This document shows, in pieces, positions 24,304 to 33,427 of a stretch of 64,000 bases of DNA. Source of the stretch: Myceligenerans indicum (GTDB taxonomy: Bacteria; Actinomycetota; Actinomycetes; Actinomycetales; Cellulomonadaceae). The DNA lies in assembly GCF_016742955.1 (NCBI RefSeq), contig NZ_JABBYC010000007.1, positions 83,466 through 147,465 on the forward strand, read 5' to 3'. Position 1 is the stretch's first letter; each line of letters starts with the position of its first letter. Under the pieces are notes generated by a model. That model ran no database searches and was not told where the DNA came from. It saw nothing but the letters and a program-made list of their open reading frames with translations. Position numbers and translations under genes: made by a program.

Positions 24304-26698
24304 GGGCTTCGACCCGGAGGCCGAGGGACTGCGTGAGGCGCTGTGCACCCTCGGCAACGGATACGTGGCGACGCGGGGCGCGGCCCCGGAGTCGCCGGCC
24401 GGAGACGTGCACTATCCCGGGACCTACCTCGCCGGCTGCTACGACCGACTGACGTCCGAGGTGGACGGTCGTGAGGTGGAGAACGAGGACCTGGTCAACG
24501 CCCCGAACTGGCTGCCGCTCACCTTCCGCACGCCGGGCCAGGACTGGCTGACCCTCACCGGGAGCGAGGTGCTGGAGCACCGCCAGGAGCTTGACACCCG
24601 CCGGGGCGTCCTGGTCCGCCGCACGCGCTTCCGCGACCCGGCCGGCCGGGTGCTCGCCGTGACCCAGCGGCGGGTGGTGTCCATGCACGACCAGCATGTC
24701 GCCGCGCTGGAGACCACGTTCGTGGCGGAGAACTGGTCCGGTTCGCTGGAGGTGCGCGCGAGCCTCGACGGGCGGGTGACCAACTCGGGCGTGGCGCGGT
24801 ACCGGGACCTGGACGGACGCCACCTGGTGCCCGTCGTGGAGGGGTACGACAAGGAGGAGCGCGTCGCCTGGCTGCAGGTGCGTACCGCCACGTCGCAGAT
24901 CCGGATCGCGCAGGCGGCGGCGATGGTGGTCACCGGGGCGGGGCAGACACCGGCGATGACGTTCGAGCGGACCGCCGGCCAGGCCACGCTCCGGTTCCGT
25001 GCCGAGCTGACCGAGGGCGTCCCCGTCACGGTCGAGAAGCGCGTGGCGATGTACACCTCGCAGGACCGGGCCATCTCCGAGTCGCTGTACGCCGCCCGCC
25101 GGCACGCCGCCCGCCTCCCGCGCTTCGAGGAGCTCGTGGCGGAGCACGCCTTCGCCTGGGAGCGCCTGTGGCAGGTGAGCCGTGTCGCCGTCCCGGGCGA
25201 ACCGCAGCGGGCCCTGGACCTGTACGTCTTCCACCTGCTGCAGACGCTGTCCGAGCACACCGCACACCTCGACGTCGGCATGCCCGCGCGCGGCCTGCAC
25301 GGGGAGGCCTACCGGGGGCACGTGTTCTGGGACGAGCTGTTCGTCTTCCCGTTCCTGCTGCTGCGATTCCCCCGGACCGCCCGCTCGCTGCTGATGTACC
25401 GGTGGCGGCGCCTGCCACGGGCCCGGCGGGCGGCGGCCGACGCCGGGTACCGGGGCGCGATGTACCCGTGGCAGAGCGGCAGCGACGGCCGGGACGAGAC
25501 GCCCCGGATGCACCTCAACCCGGCGTCGGGCCGGTGGATCGAGGACCACACCGACCTGCAGCGGCACGTGGGCATCGCCGTGGCGCACAACGTCTGGCAG
25601 TACTACCAGGCCACCGGCGACCTGACCTTCATGTACGACCACGGCGTGGAGATGCTCGTCGAGATCGCGCGGTTCTGGTGCAGCCTCATGACGCACGACG
25701 AGGCCGACGACCGGTACGACATCCGCGGCGTGGTGGGCCCGGACGAGTACCACGACGGCTACCCGGACGCCGAACGCCCCGGGATCGACAACAACGCCTA
25801 CACCAACGTCATGGTCGCCCGGGTGCTCAGGTATGCCCTGGAGGCCCTCGACGCGCTGCCCGAGCGGGAGTCCCGCGCGCTGCGTCACCGGCTCCGGCTG
25901 GAGGAGGGGGAGACCGGCCTGTTCGACCGGATCAGCCGCCGGATGCGGGTCGTGTTCCACGGCGACGGCGTGATCAGCCAGTTCGAGGGCTACGACCGGC
26001 TCGCGGAGCTGGACTGGGCCGCCTACCGGGCGCGCTACGGCGCCATCCGGCGGCTCGACCGCATCCTGGAGGCGGAGGGCGACTCGGTCAACCGCTACCA
26101 GGCGTCCAAGCAGGCCGACGTCCTGATGCTGGTGTTCCTCCTCGGTGAGGACGGGGTGCTGGAGACGCTGGCCTCGCTCGGCTACGACTTCGACGCCGCC
26201 GCGCTGAACCGCACAGTGAACTACTACCTGGCACGTACCAGTCACGGCTCGACCCTGAGCGCCGTGGTGCACGCGTGGGTGCTGGCCAGCCGGGACCGGC
26301 GTGCCTCCTGGAGGTTCTTCCGCGAGGCTCTCGACAGCGACATCGCGGACGTGCAGGGAGGAACGACCCCCGAGGGGGTCCACCTCGGCGCGATGGCCGG
26401 GACCATCGACCTCCTCCAGCGCTGCTACACGGGCCTGGACATCACCGGCGGCGTGCTGCGGCTGGCCCCCCGCCACCCCGCGGAGCTCGGCACCCTGGAC
26501 CTTCGCCTGCGCTTCAGGGACCACTGGGGCATCACCGTGAGATGCACCCACGACCGCGTGCGCATCGGCATGGCCCGCTCGCCGCAGCTGCCGCTCACGG
26601 TCGCCGTCTTCGGCCGGGAACACGTTCTGGCGCCGGGGGAGACCTGGGAGGTTCCCTCCCGTGAGGCGCCGCGGCCCCACCGGCCGCAACTACGCTGA
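24278..26698 (+). CDS. Glycoside hydrolase family 65 phosphorylase/hydrolase
   Basis: The 806-residue cytosolic protein has the GH65 plan: N-terminal beta-sandwich (LCTLGNGYVATRG), linker, an (alpha/alpha)6 barrel with GHVFWDELFVFPFL and MYPWQSGSDGRDETP, and a small C-terminal domain. The catalytic general acid is E490 in VVGPDEYHDGYPD. KQADVLML is the phosphate-loop region of phosphorylases. Family members split trehalose, maltose, kojibiose or nigerose with phosphate. The overlapping HAD gene makes a disaccharide-phosphorylase pathway feeding glucose phosphate likely. The disaccharide is not identifiable by eye. GAGGCACC precedes the ATG. Confidence 0.92.
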   Translation: MEHATLSYEGFDPEAEGLREALCTLGNGYVATRGAAPESPAGDVHYPGTYLAGCYDRLTSEVDGREVENEDLVNAPNWLPLTFRTPGQDWLTLTGSEVLEHRQELDTRRGVLVRRTRFRDPAGRVLAVTQRRVVSMHDQHVAALETTFVAENWSGSLEVRASLDGRVTNSGVARYRDLDGRHLVPVVEGYDKEERVAWLQVRTATSQIRIAQAAAMVVTGAGQTPAMTFERTAGQATLRFRAELTEGVPVTVEKRVAMYTSQDRAISESLYAARRHAARLPRFEELVAEHAFAWERLWQVSRVAVPGEPQRALDLYVFHLLQTLSEHTAHLDVGMPARGLHGEAYRGHVFWDELFVFPFLLLRFPRTARSLLMYRWRRLPRARRAAADAGYRGAMYPWQSGSDGRDETPRMHLNPASGRWIEDHTDLQRHVGIAVAHNVWQYYQATGDLTFMYDHGVEMLVEIARFWCSLMTHDEADDRYDIRGVVGPDEYHDGYPDAERPGIDNNAYTNVMVARVLRYALEALDALPERESRALRHRLRLEEGETGLFDRISRRMRVVFHGDGVISQFEGYDRLAELDWAAYRARYGAIRRLDRILEAEGDSVNRYQASKQADVLMLVFLLGEDGVLETLASLGYDFDAAALNRTVNYYLARTSHGSTLSAVVHAWVLASRDRRASWRFFREALDSDIADVQGGTTPEGVHLGAMAGTIDLLQRCYTGLDITGGVLRLAPRHPAELGTLDLRLRFRDHWGITVRCTHDRVRIGMARSPQLPLTVAVFGREHVLAPGETWEVPSREAPRPHRPQLR

Positions 26699-26702
26699 CC
26701 CC

Positions 26703-28397
26703 ATGGACGTCCACCCCGTGATCCTCCTCGTCGGAGGCGCGCATGCCGACGAGATCGAGGCCGAGTTCCGGGCGCGCTACGACCGCGACTACCGGATCGA
26801 GTGCGTGGGATCGGCCACCGCAGCCCTGGAGGCGCTTCGCGACCTCGTGGCAGGTGACGTCCCGGTCGCCATGGTCGCCTCCGAGTACCGGCTGTCCGAC
26901 AGCGACGCCGTCACGCTGCTGCACCAGGTCCCGGCCGTGGTGGCCACGGCCCGCCGTGTCGCGCTGGTGCCGGTCGCCGAGTACACGGACGCCGTGGACG
27001 GCCTGCGGGCCGCCACCCTGCGACGCGACATGGACACGTTCGTCGGCATCCCTCGCGGAGAGCGCGACGAGGAGTTCCACACGGCGCTGGTCGAGCTCCT
27101 CTCGGAGTGGGGCTGGTCGGTGTCCCGCCCCACCGTCACCGCGGTCGACGTCGTCGCCCCCGAGGGCGACCGGCAGGCAGGGGCGGTCCACGACCTGCTC
27201 GAACGCCTGGGCATCCCCAACCGCCGGCTCGACCCGCTGCACGAGGACGCGCGGGCCGTCCTGGAAGAGGCCGGCTCCGGCGCGCAGCTGCCGGTCGTGC
27301 GGGCGTACAACGGGCGGATCATCACCGGGGCGACCCCGGCGGCAGTGACGGAGGCGATCTACGGAGGGTTCGACTCGATCCCTGACGGCTCCATCGCCGA
27401 CGTCGTCGTGATCGGCGCCGGGCCCGCCGGCCTCGCGGCCGCGGTCTATGCCGCGTCCGAGGGCCTGGCCACCATCGTTCTCGAACGGGACGCGATCGGG
27501 GGACAGGCCGGATCGAGCTCCATGATCCGCAACTACCTCGGGTTCCCGCGCGGCATCTCCGGGATGCGGCTGGCCCAGCGCTCCCGCGTGCAGGCGGGCC
27601 GGTTCGGCGCGCGGTTCTACACCGGCCGCGCCGCGGCACGCATCGAGCCGGGGCCGGCGGACGAACCCCGGCACCACCACGTGCACGTCGACGGCGCGCA
27701 GATGTGCGCGCGCACCGTCGTGCTGGCCACCGGGGTCGCCTACCGGCGACTCGGCGTGGAGGGGATCGACGACCTGGTCGGCGCCGGGGTGTACTACGGC
27801 GCCGCGACGTCGATGGCCCGTGAGATGGCGGACCGCGACGTGTACGTCGTGGGCGGCGGCAACTCCGCCGGGCAGGCGGCGGTGCACCTGGCCAAGTTCG
27901 CGGGGTCGGTGACGATGGTCGTCCGGCGGGCCGGCCTGGCCGAGACCATGTCGGACTACCTGGTGCGGGAGATCGAGGCGACGCCGAACATCTCGCTGCT
28001 GGCCCGCACCGTCGTGGCCGACGGCGGCGGCGACGGGTGGCTGCGATGGCTGCGGTTCCAGGACCTGGACTCGGGGTCGGTCACGCTGCGGATGGCCGAG
28101 GGGCTGTTCTGCATGCTCGGGGCCGAGCCGGACTGCTCCTGGCTGCCGGGCGGTCTCGCGCTCGACGAGCACGGGTTCGTGCTCACCGGCCGCGACACGC
28201 CGCGCGAGTCCTGGGCCGACGGATGCCCGCCCGCGAGCCTGGAGACGACGCTGCCGGGCGTCTTCGCCGTCGGCGACGTGCGTGCCGGGTCCATGAAGCG
28301 GGTCGCGTCCGCCAGCGGCGAGGGAGCCTCGGTGCTGCCGCTGGTGCACGCCCACCTGACATGGCTGAGCGAGCAGGAGTACGGCGCGCCCGTCTGA
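26703..28397 (+). CDS. Receiver-like/thioredoxin-reductase-like flavoprotein without redox cysteines
   Basis: ATG 26703 lies 4 bp after the GH65 stop, and TACGCT 6 nt before it could give a leaderless transcript. The 564 residues show a degenerate receiver-like domain (about 1-130; the phosphoacceptor strand reads VAMVASEY, no Asp). A thioredoxin-like segment follows (about 145-220, VRAYNGRIITGATPAA). A thioredoxin-reductase domain from about 230 carries FAD motif GAGPAG (238-243), NAD(P) motif VVGGGNSAGQAAVHLA and C-terminal GVFAVGDVRAGSMKRVA. The CxxC of true reductases is replaced by GAAT (366-369). It probably transfers electrons in another way or works as a sensor. Confidence 0.85.
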   Translation: MDVHPVILLVGGAHADEIEAEFRARYDRDYRIECVGSATAALEALRDLVAGDVPVAMVASEYRLSDSDAVTLLHQVPAVVATARRVALVPVAEYTDAVDGLRAATLRRDMDTFVGIPRGERDEEFHTALVELLSEWGWSVSRPTVTAVDVVAPEGDRQAGAVHDLLERLGIPNRRLDPLHEDARAVLEEAGSGAQLPVVRAYNGRIITGATPAAVTEAIYGGFDSIPDGSIADVVVIGAGPAGLAAAVYAASEGLATIVLERDAIGGQAGSSSMIRNYLGFPRGISGMRLAQRSRVQAGRFGARFYTGRAAARIEPGPADEPRHHHVHVDGAQMCARTVVLATGVAYRRLGVEGIDDLVGAGVYYGAATSMAREMADRDVYVVGGGNSAGQAAVHLAKFAGSVTMVVRRAGLAETMSDYLVREIEATPNISLLARTVVADGGGDGWLRWLRFQDLDSGSVTLRMAEGLFCMLGAEPDCSWLPGGLALDEHGFVLTGRDTPRESWADGCPPASLETTLPGVFAVGDVRAGSMKRVASASGEGASVLPLVHAHLTWLSEQEYGAPV

Positions 28398-28417
28398 CAG
28401 GACCACGGCACCGGGGC

Positions 28418-28498
28418 GGTCGGTCCGGGCCGTCACTCCGGGCCGGTCGGTCCGGGGCGGTCACTCCGAGCCGGTCGGTCCGGGCGGTCGGTCCGGGC
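28418..28498. repeat. 27-28-bp imperfect tandem repeat across a gene 3' end
   Basis: The unit GGTCGGTCCGGGcCGTCACTCC... occurs at 28418-28444 and 28445-28472, then two short copies of GGTCGGTCCGGGC at 28473 and 28486. The second and third copies encode the Arg/Pro/Gly-rich end of the response regulator at 28461-29183. The first lies beyond its stop. Confidence 0.8.
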
Positions 28499-29183
28499 GC
28501 CGGCGCGCGTACTCCAGTTCGGGGCGTCCGCGTGTCCCGTACCGGGGCGAGCGGGTGACCACGCCGCTGTCCGCGAGGAACTCCAGGTAGCGGCGCGCGG
28601 TGATGCGTGCCAGACGCAGCTCGTCGGCCACCTCGCTCGCGGACATCGCGTCGGTGCGCCGCGCCAGCAGGTCCGACACGGCGTCCAGCGTGTCCTGCGA
28701 CAGGCCCTTCGGGAGGCCGGCCGCGTTGGAGGTGCGCAGGGCCGCGAACGCGGTGTCCACCTCCCGCTGGCTGAGCCGCGACACCGGGGAGCGCAGCTGC
28801 TCGAAGTAGGTGCGGTACGCCCCGAGCTTCTCGGCGAACAGCCCGAAGACGAACGGCTTGATGAGGTACTGCACGACGCCGACGGCGACCGCCCCGCGCA
28901 CGACGTCGAGCTCCCGGGCGGCGGTCACCGCGATGACGTCCACCACGAGGCCCGCGGCCCGGAGCCGCCGGCACAGCACGAGACCGTGCCGGTCGGGCAG
29001 GTTCATGTCCAGCAGGAGCAGGTGGACGTCCCGGCCGGCCTCCTGGGCGTCGTGCAGCGCCCGGACGGCGTCGTTCGCGGTGTGCACCACGCCCGCCAGC
29101 TCGAACCCCTCCACCCGGCGGACGTACTCGCCGTGTGCCTCGGCGGTGCGCGGGTCGTCCTCCACCACCAGGACGCGGATCAC
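28461..29183 (-). CDS. Response regulator, CitB/DcuR family
   Basis: The 240-residue protein has a receiver domain with acidic pair in VVEDDPRTAEAHGEYV, phosphoacceptor Asp in LLLLDMNLPDRHGL and K in YLIKPF. It has a C-terminal winged helix typical of CitB/DcuR/DctR (LARRTDAMSASEVADELRLARITARRYLEFLADSG). The tail after about residue 220 is low-complexity and encoded by tandem repeats. It overlaps the kinase gene by 4 nt, and the divergent dctA transporter gene is the expected target. Confidence 0.93.
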   Translation of the reverse strand: MIRVLVVEDDPRTAEAHGEYVRRVEGFELAGVVHTANDAVRALHDAQEAGRDVHLLLLDMNLPDRHGLVLCRRLRAAGLVVDVIAVTAARELDVVRGAVAVGVVQYLIKPFVFGLFAEKLGAYRTYFEQLRSPVSRLSQREVDTAFAALRTSNAAGLPKGLSQDTLDAVSDLLARRTDAMSASEVADELRLARITARRYLEFLADSGVVTRSPRYGTRGRPELEYARRRPDRPPGPTGSE

Positions 29184-30850
29184 GGGGCTCCCGCCGGGGC
29201 GGAGGGGCCCGGAGGGGCAGGCCGGGGGATCGTGACGGTGAGGACCGCGCCGCCACGGAGGCCCGCGCCGTCGGACACCTCGATCTCGCCGCCCAGGCTC
29301 TCCACGGTCTCCCGCACCAGGGTCAGGCCGTACCCGCGGCCGGCGGCCGTCGCTGCCTTGGTGCTCCAGCCCTGGCCGAAGACACGCTCTCGGTCCGCCT
29401 CGGGGATGCCGGCCCCGCTGTCGGAGACCTGGAACACCAGAGCCCCGTCGTCACCGCTCGCGAGATAGATCTCGACCCACGCCTCGTCCGGCACCCCGCG
29501 GGCCGCGGCCGCGTCGATGGCGTTGTCGATCAGGTTGCCCAGGATCGTGACGACGTCGACCGGGTCGAGCCAGTGCGTGCCGGGGGCGAGATGGGTCTCG
29601 AAGTGCATCTCCACGGCGCGTTCGCGCGCCTGGGCGGCCTTGCCCAGCACGAGTGCCGCGATGACGGGCTCCTCGATGGCCTGCACCACGCGGTCGGTGA
29701 GGCGCTGCCCCAGGGCGCTCTCGGCGGCGGCGAACCCGAGCGCCTCGTCGGTGCGGCCCAGCTCGATGAGCGTGGCGATCGTGTGCAGGCGGTTGCTGAA
29801 GTCGTGGGTCTGGGCACGTAGGGCCTCGGAGATCGTGCGCACGGAGGACAGCTCACCCGTGACCCGTTGCAGCTCGGTGCGGTCGCGCAGCGTCACGATC
29901 TCCCCGAGGTTCCCCCCGGAGTGCGTCGCGCGCTCGCGGCTGACGAGCAGCACCCGGTCGCCGACCCGCAGCGGCCCGTCCTGGGCCGGTCCGGACCTGC
30001 CTGCCACGACCTCCCGCACGGCATCGGGCAGCATGCCGTCGGCCATGGCGAAGGGGGCGGTCAGGTCCGGGATCCCGAGCAGGCGCAGCGCCTCGTCGTT
30101 GGCCAGGACCACCGTGCCGTCCTCCACCAGGAGCAGGCCCTCCTCGACGGAGTGCAGCACCGCCTCGTGCGCCGCGAACAGGCGGGCGAGCTCCTCGGAG
30201 CCCTTGCTCGCGGTGATCCGGTCCAGCCGGCGTGCGAGCAGGTACGCCGCCGCGGCACCCGCGCCGAAGGCCAGCAGCGTCCCGGTGCCCACGATCAGCA
30301 GGCGCGGCCCGATGCTGTCCCACAACTGGTCGAGCGTCACGCCGGCCGACACCATGCCCACGCCCTCGCCGTCGTCGGACACGACGGGGACGACGGCGCG
30401 TACGGACGGCCCGAGCGTGCCCTCGTAGACCTCGGTGAACGTCTCGCCTCGCAGCGCCGGTGCCGTGGTCCCGATGAACGGGCGGCCGATCTGCCGGGAG
30501 TGGCGGTGGGTGTACCGCGTCCGGTCGGTGTCCATGACCGTCAGGTAGTCGATGTCGGTGGCCGCCATGACCTGCTCCGCGTACGGCTGCAGCCGCGCCG
30601 ACGCCTCGGCGACCGTGCCGTCACGGTCCGTCGTGGCGCCCGCGTGCGCCGTGGTGACCGTGTCGATCACCAGGGCCTCCGCCGCCACGGTGGCCGCCAG
30701 GTCCGTGCTCTCCTGCGCCGCGTGCGCCTCGGCGGACGAGCGGGCGTCCAGCGCCAGGAGCCCGAACACGACGAGGGCCCCGGCGAACAACAGCGCCGTG
30801 TGCACCGCGAGGAACCACCTCGCGATGCTCGCCCCTCTGCGCCGTGCCAC
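29180..30850 (-). CDS. Sensor histidine kinase, CitA/DcuS family
   Basis: Start GTG 30850 gives 556 residues. TM1 is about residues 12-34, followed by a periplasmic CitA-type PAS domain (IDYLTVMDTDRTRYTHRHSRQIG; RPFIGTTAPALRGE), TM2 at about 180-205, a cytoplasmic PAS domain and a kinase core. The phosphoacceptor is H349 in QTHDFSNRLHTI with N353, the SpoOB-type box of this family. HATPase_c motifs are ILGNLIDNAIDAA, VSDSGAGIP and GRGYGLTLVRE. Citrate or C4-dicarboxylates are the usual ligands. The divergent DctA transporter supports a dicarboxylate signal. CACAAT 6 nt before GTG may mark a leaderless start. Confidence 0.92.
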   Translation of the reverse strand: MARRRGASIARWFLAVHTALLFAGALVVFGLLALDARSSAEAHAAQESTDLAATVAAEALVIDTVTTAHAGATTDRDGTVAEASARLQPYAEQVMAATDIDYLTVMDTDRTRYTHRHSRQIGRPFIGTTAPALRGETFTEVYEGTLGPSVRAVVPVVSDDGEGVGMVSAGVTLDQLWDSIGPRLLIVGTGTLLAFGAGAAAAYLLARRLDRITASKGSEELARLFAAHEAVLHSVEEGLLLVEDGTVVLANDEALRLLGIPDLTAPFAMADGMLPDAVREVVAGRSGPAQDGPLRVGDRVLLVSRERATHSGGNLGEIVTLRDRTELQRVTGELSSVRTISEALRAQTHDFSNRLHTIATLIELGRTDEALGFAAAESALGQRLTDRVVQAIEEPVIAALVLGKAAQARERAVEMHFETHLAPGTHWLDPVDVVTILGNLIDNAIDAAAARGVPDEAWVEIYLASGDDGALVFQVSDSGAGIPEADRERVFGQGWSTKAATAAGRGYGLTLVRETVESLGGEIEVSDGAGLRGGAVLTVTIPRPAPPGPSAPAGAP

Positions 30851-30982
30851 CGGTCCATTGTGGCGCCGGTCCGGCGCTGCCCCGTGCCACGCGGCGAGAA
30901 CACTATGTACGCAATAGGCCGTCCGCCCGCTCCGCGCCGCACCCTTGTCGGCGACCACACAGTGCTGTGAGAGGAGAACGTG

Positions 30983-32401
30983 ATGGCGACGATGCCGTCC
31001 AACGGCCCGGGAACCACCGGGCGTCCCAGGCTCGACAAGAACCATTACCTGTACATCGCGGTGATCGTCGCGGTGGTGGCCGGCGTGGTCGTCGGCCTGG
31101 CCTCGCCCGAGACGGGCGTCGCGCTCAAGCCGCTCGGCACGGGCTTCGTCGCGCTGATCAAGATGATGATCTCGCCCGTGATCTTCTGCACCATCGTGCT
31201 GGGGATCGGGTCGGTCGCCAAGGCGGCGACCGTGGGGCGTGTCGGCGGCCTCGCGCTGCTCTACTTCCTGGTGATGTCCACGTTCGCGCTGTTCATCGGC
31301 CTGGTCGTGGGCAACGTGCTGCACCCGGGCGCGGGCCTGTCCGTCGCCGGCGCGAGCTACGAGGCCCAGGGCGAGGCGTCCACCACCGCCGGCTTCCTGC
31401 TCGGCATCATCCCGGCCACGCTGGTCTCGCCCCTGACCGGGGAGTCCGTGCTGCAGACGCTGTTCGTGGCGCTGCTGGTCGGGTTCGCGATCCAGAAGCT
31501 CGGTGAGCGCGGCCGTCCGGCACTCGACGCGATCCGGGTGTTCCAGACCATCGTGTTCCGGGTGCTGACGATGATCCTGTGGGTCGCGCCCATCGGCGCC
31601 TTCGGGGCCATCGCCGGTGTCGTCGGGCAGACCGGGTGGGACGCCGTACGGGCGCTGGCCGTGCTGATGGCCGGCTTCTACCTGACCTGCGTCCTGTTCA
31701 TCGTCGGCGTGCTCGGCACGGTGCTCTGGTTCGCGGCGCGCGTGAACATCTTCTCGCTCATGAGGTACCTCGCCCGCGAGTACCTGCTGATCGTGTCCAC
31801 CTCGTCGTCCGAGGCGGCGCTGCCGCGCCTGATCGCGAAGATGGAGCACCTCGGCGTGTCGCGGCCCGTGGTCGGCATCACCGTGCCCACCGGGTACTCG
31901 TTCAATCTCGACGGGACCGCGATCTACCTGACCATGGCCTCCCTCTTCGTCGCCTCCGCGCTGGGGACGCCCCTGACCGTGCCGGAGCAGATCGGCATGC
32001 TCGCCTTCATGATCATCGCGTCCAAGGGCGCGGCGGGCGTCACCGGCGCGGGGCTCGCGACCCTCGCGGGCGGTCTGCAGACCTACCGCCCCGACCTCGT
32101 CGACGGCGTCGGGATCATCGTCGGCATCGACCGCTTCATGTCCGAGGCCCGTGCCCTGACGAACTTCACGGGCAACGCGGTGGCGACCGTGGTGATCGGG
32201 ACGTGGACCCGCGAGGTGGACCGGGAGCGGATGGAGGCCGTGCTGCGCGGCGGGGTTCCGTTCGACGAGCGGGCGGTCGGGGACGTCCACGGGGCAGCGG
32301 CCGACGACGGTGGAGCACCGGCGGCTCCACGGGAGAACGGGGACGGTGCGGAGGGCGACGGTCGCGCCCGCGAGCGGAGTCCGGAGCCGACGTCGGTCTG
32401 A
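30983..32401 (+). CDS. dctA: C4-dicarboxylate:cation symporter
   Basis: I chose ATG 30983 (GAGAGGAG 7-10 nt upstream); the adjacent GTG 30980 is an alternative. The 472-residue protein is of the DAACS family with about eight helices plus hairpins. Family motifs are seen in MMISPVIFCTIVLGIGSV, the serine-rich hairpin STSSSEAALPRLI, the GYSFNLDGTAIYLTMA helix and NFTGNAVATVVI. It imports succinate, fumarate or malate with protons or sodium. The Asp/Glu/Gly-rich C-terminal tail of about 55 residues is longer than usual and probably disordered. The divergent CitA/CitB-type system likely controls it. Confidence 0.9.
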   Translation: MATMPSNGPGTTGRPRLDKNHYLYIAVIVAVVAGVVVGLASPETGVALKPLGTGFVALIKMMISPVIFCTIVLGIGSVAKAATVGRVGGLALLYFLVMSTFALFIGLVVGNVLHPGAGLSVAGASYEAQGEASTTAGFLLGIIPATLVSPLTGESVLQTLFVALLVGFAIQKLGERGRPALDAIRVFQTIVFRVLTMILWVAPIGAFGAIAGVVGQTGWDAVRALAVLMAGFYLTCVLFIVGVLGTVLWFAARVNIFSLMRYLAREYLLIVSTSSSEAALPRLIAKMEHLGVSRPVVGITVPTGYSFNLDGTAIYLTMASLFVASALGTPLTVPEQIGMLAFMIIASKGAAGVTGAGLATLAGGLQTYRPDLVDGVGIIVGIDRFMSEARALTNFTGNAVATVVIGTWTREVDRERMEAVLRGGVPFDERAVGDVHGAAADDGGAPAAPRENGDGAEGDGRARERSPEPTSV

Positions 32402-32573
32402 CGCCCCTCGCCCTGCCTCCGCCGCGCCGACGGGGGCTGGACCGAGGTCGCCTCCAGGGACGGTCGTGTCAGTGGTTCGGCACGGCCGTCCCGGTGCGCA
32501 CCTGACCTGCCCGGTGGTGTGAGGGCCGCCCGGGACCTGTCCGCGAGGCGGCGGGACGACCGGGCGGTGGTCC

Positions 32574-33194
32574 CTACACCTCGACGCTCTCACCGGGGGA
32601 GAGCCGCCGGATGTCGGTACCCGCCCGCCGGGCCTCCATGGCCAGGACGTCGTCCAGGACCTTCAGCCCCCAATCGTTGACCAGGCCGTCGTGGATGGCG
32701 TAGGCGCGCCGTGGACCGATCCGGCGCAGGTGGTCGACCATGGCGGGCACGGTCAGCCACGGGGCCTGGCCGGGCAGCAGCAGCGTCGGTGCCTCGACCT
32801 CCGTCAGTGCGTCGCCGGGGTGGAAGACCTCCCCGTCGACCAGGAACCCGACGTTGTCGATCGGCGGCGCGTCCGGGTGGCTGTAGTGATGCCTGCTGCC
32901 GGCCACCGACACCTGGAAGCCTGCCACGGAGAACGTGTCGCCGTCGTGGACCACGTGCACGTCCAGGCCGGACCCGTCCAGCTGCCGGGCGACACCGTCG
33001 CACGTGTGGACGGACACGCCGGTGCCGCGCAGCCGTTCCGGGTCGAAGTGATCGAAGTGCTGGTGGGTGACGAGGACGGCCTGCGCCCCGGCCAGGGCCT
33101 CCGGCTCCGGGGTCAGCGCGCCCGGGTCGATGACGACGGCCCGGCCGTCCCGCTCCAGACGCACGCAGGCGTGCCCGAACTTGGTGAGCTTCAT
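32574..33194 (-). CDS. Metallo-beta-lactamase-fold hydrolase, UlaG/UPF0173-like
   Basis: Start ATG 33194 was chosen because MKLTKFGHACVRLE is the usual N terminus of this family. The 206-residue protein carries metal-binding H44-x-H46-x-D48-H49 in VTHQHFDHFD, a further histidine in GSRHHYSH, Asp in VFHPGDAL and H in AIHDGLVN. It is a cytosolic zinc- or manganese-dependent hydrolase. The substrate is unknown; family members act on lactones or cyclic phosphodiesters. It is divergent from the secreted subtilase gene. Confidence 0.88.
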   Translation of the reverse strand: MKLTKFGHACVRLERDGRAVVIDPGALTPEPEALAGAQAVLVTHQHFDHFDPERLRGTGVSVHTCDGVARQLDGSGLDVHVVHDGDTFSVAGFQVSVAGSRHHYSHPDAPPIDNVGFLVDGEVFHPGDALTEVEAPTLLLPGQAPWLTVPAMVDHLRRIGPRRAYAIHDGLVNDWGLKVLDDVLAMEARRAGTDIRRLSPGESVEV

Positions 33195-33427
33195 GGCGTT
33201 CACCCTGCCGCAGCACCAGCGCCGGAGGCACTTCCGTACGCGGTCAGCCGAAAGGCGGGGCTCACCGGCTGCGGCCGCCGGAACCGGTCCCAAACCGCCC
33301 GCACACGGCCTGGGCTGTGGTGTGGCCCGGAGTGATTTCGCAGGTCACCCAACCTCCCGTCGGCTCCGGTGCGTCTAGGTGGTGTGGCGTCGCAGAGGCG
33401 GCGCCCGCGATCCGGACGGGAGACGAC

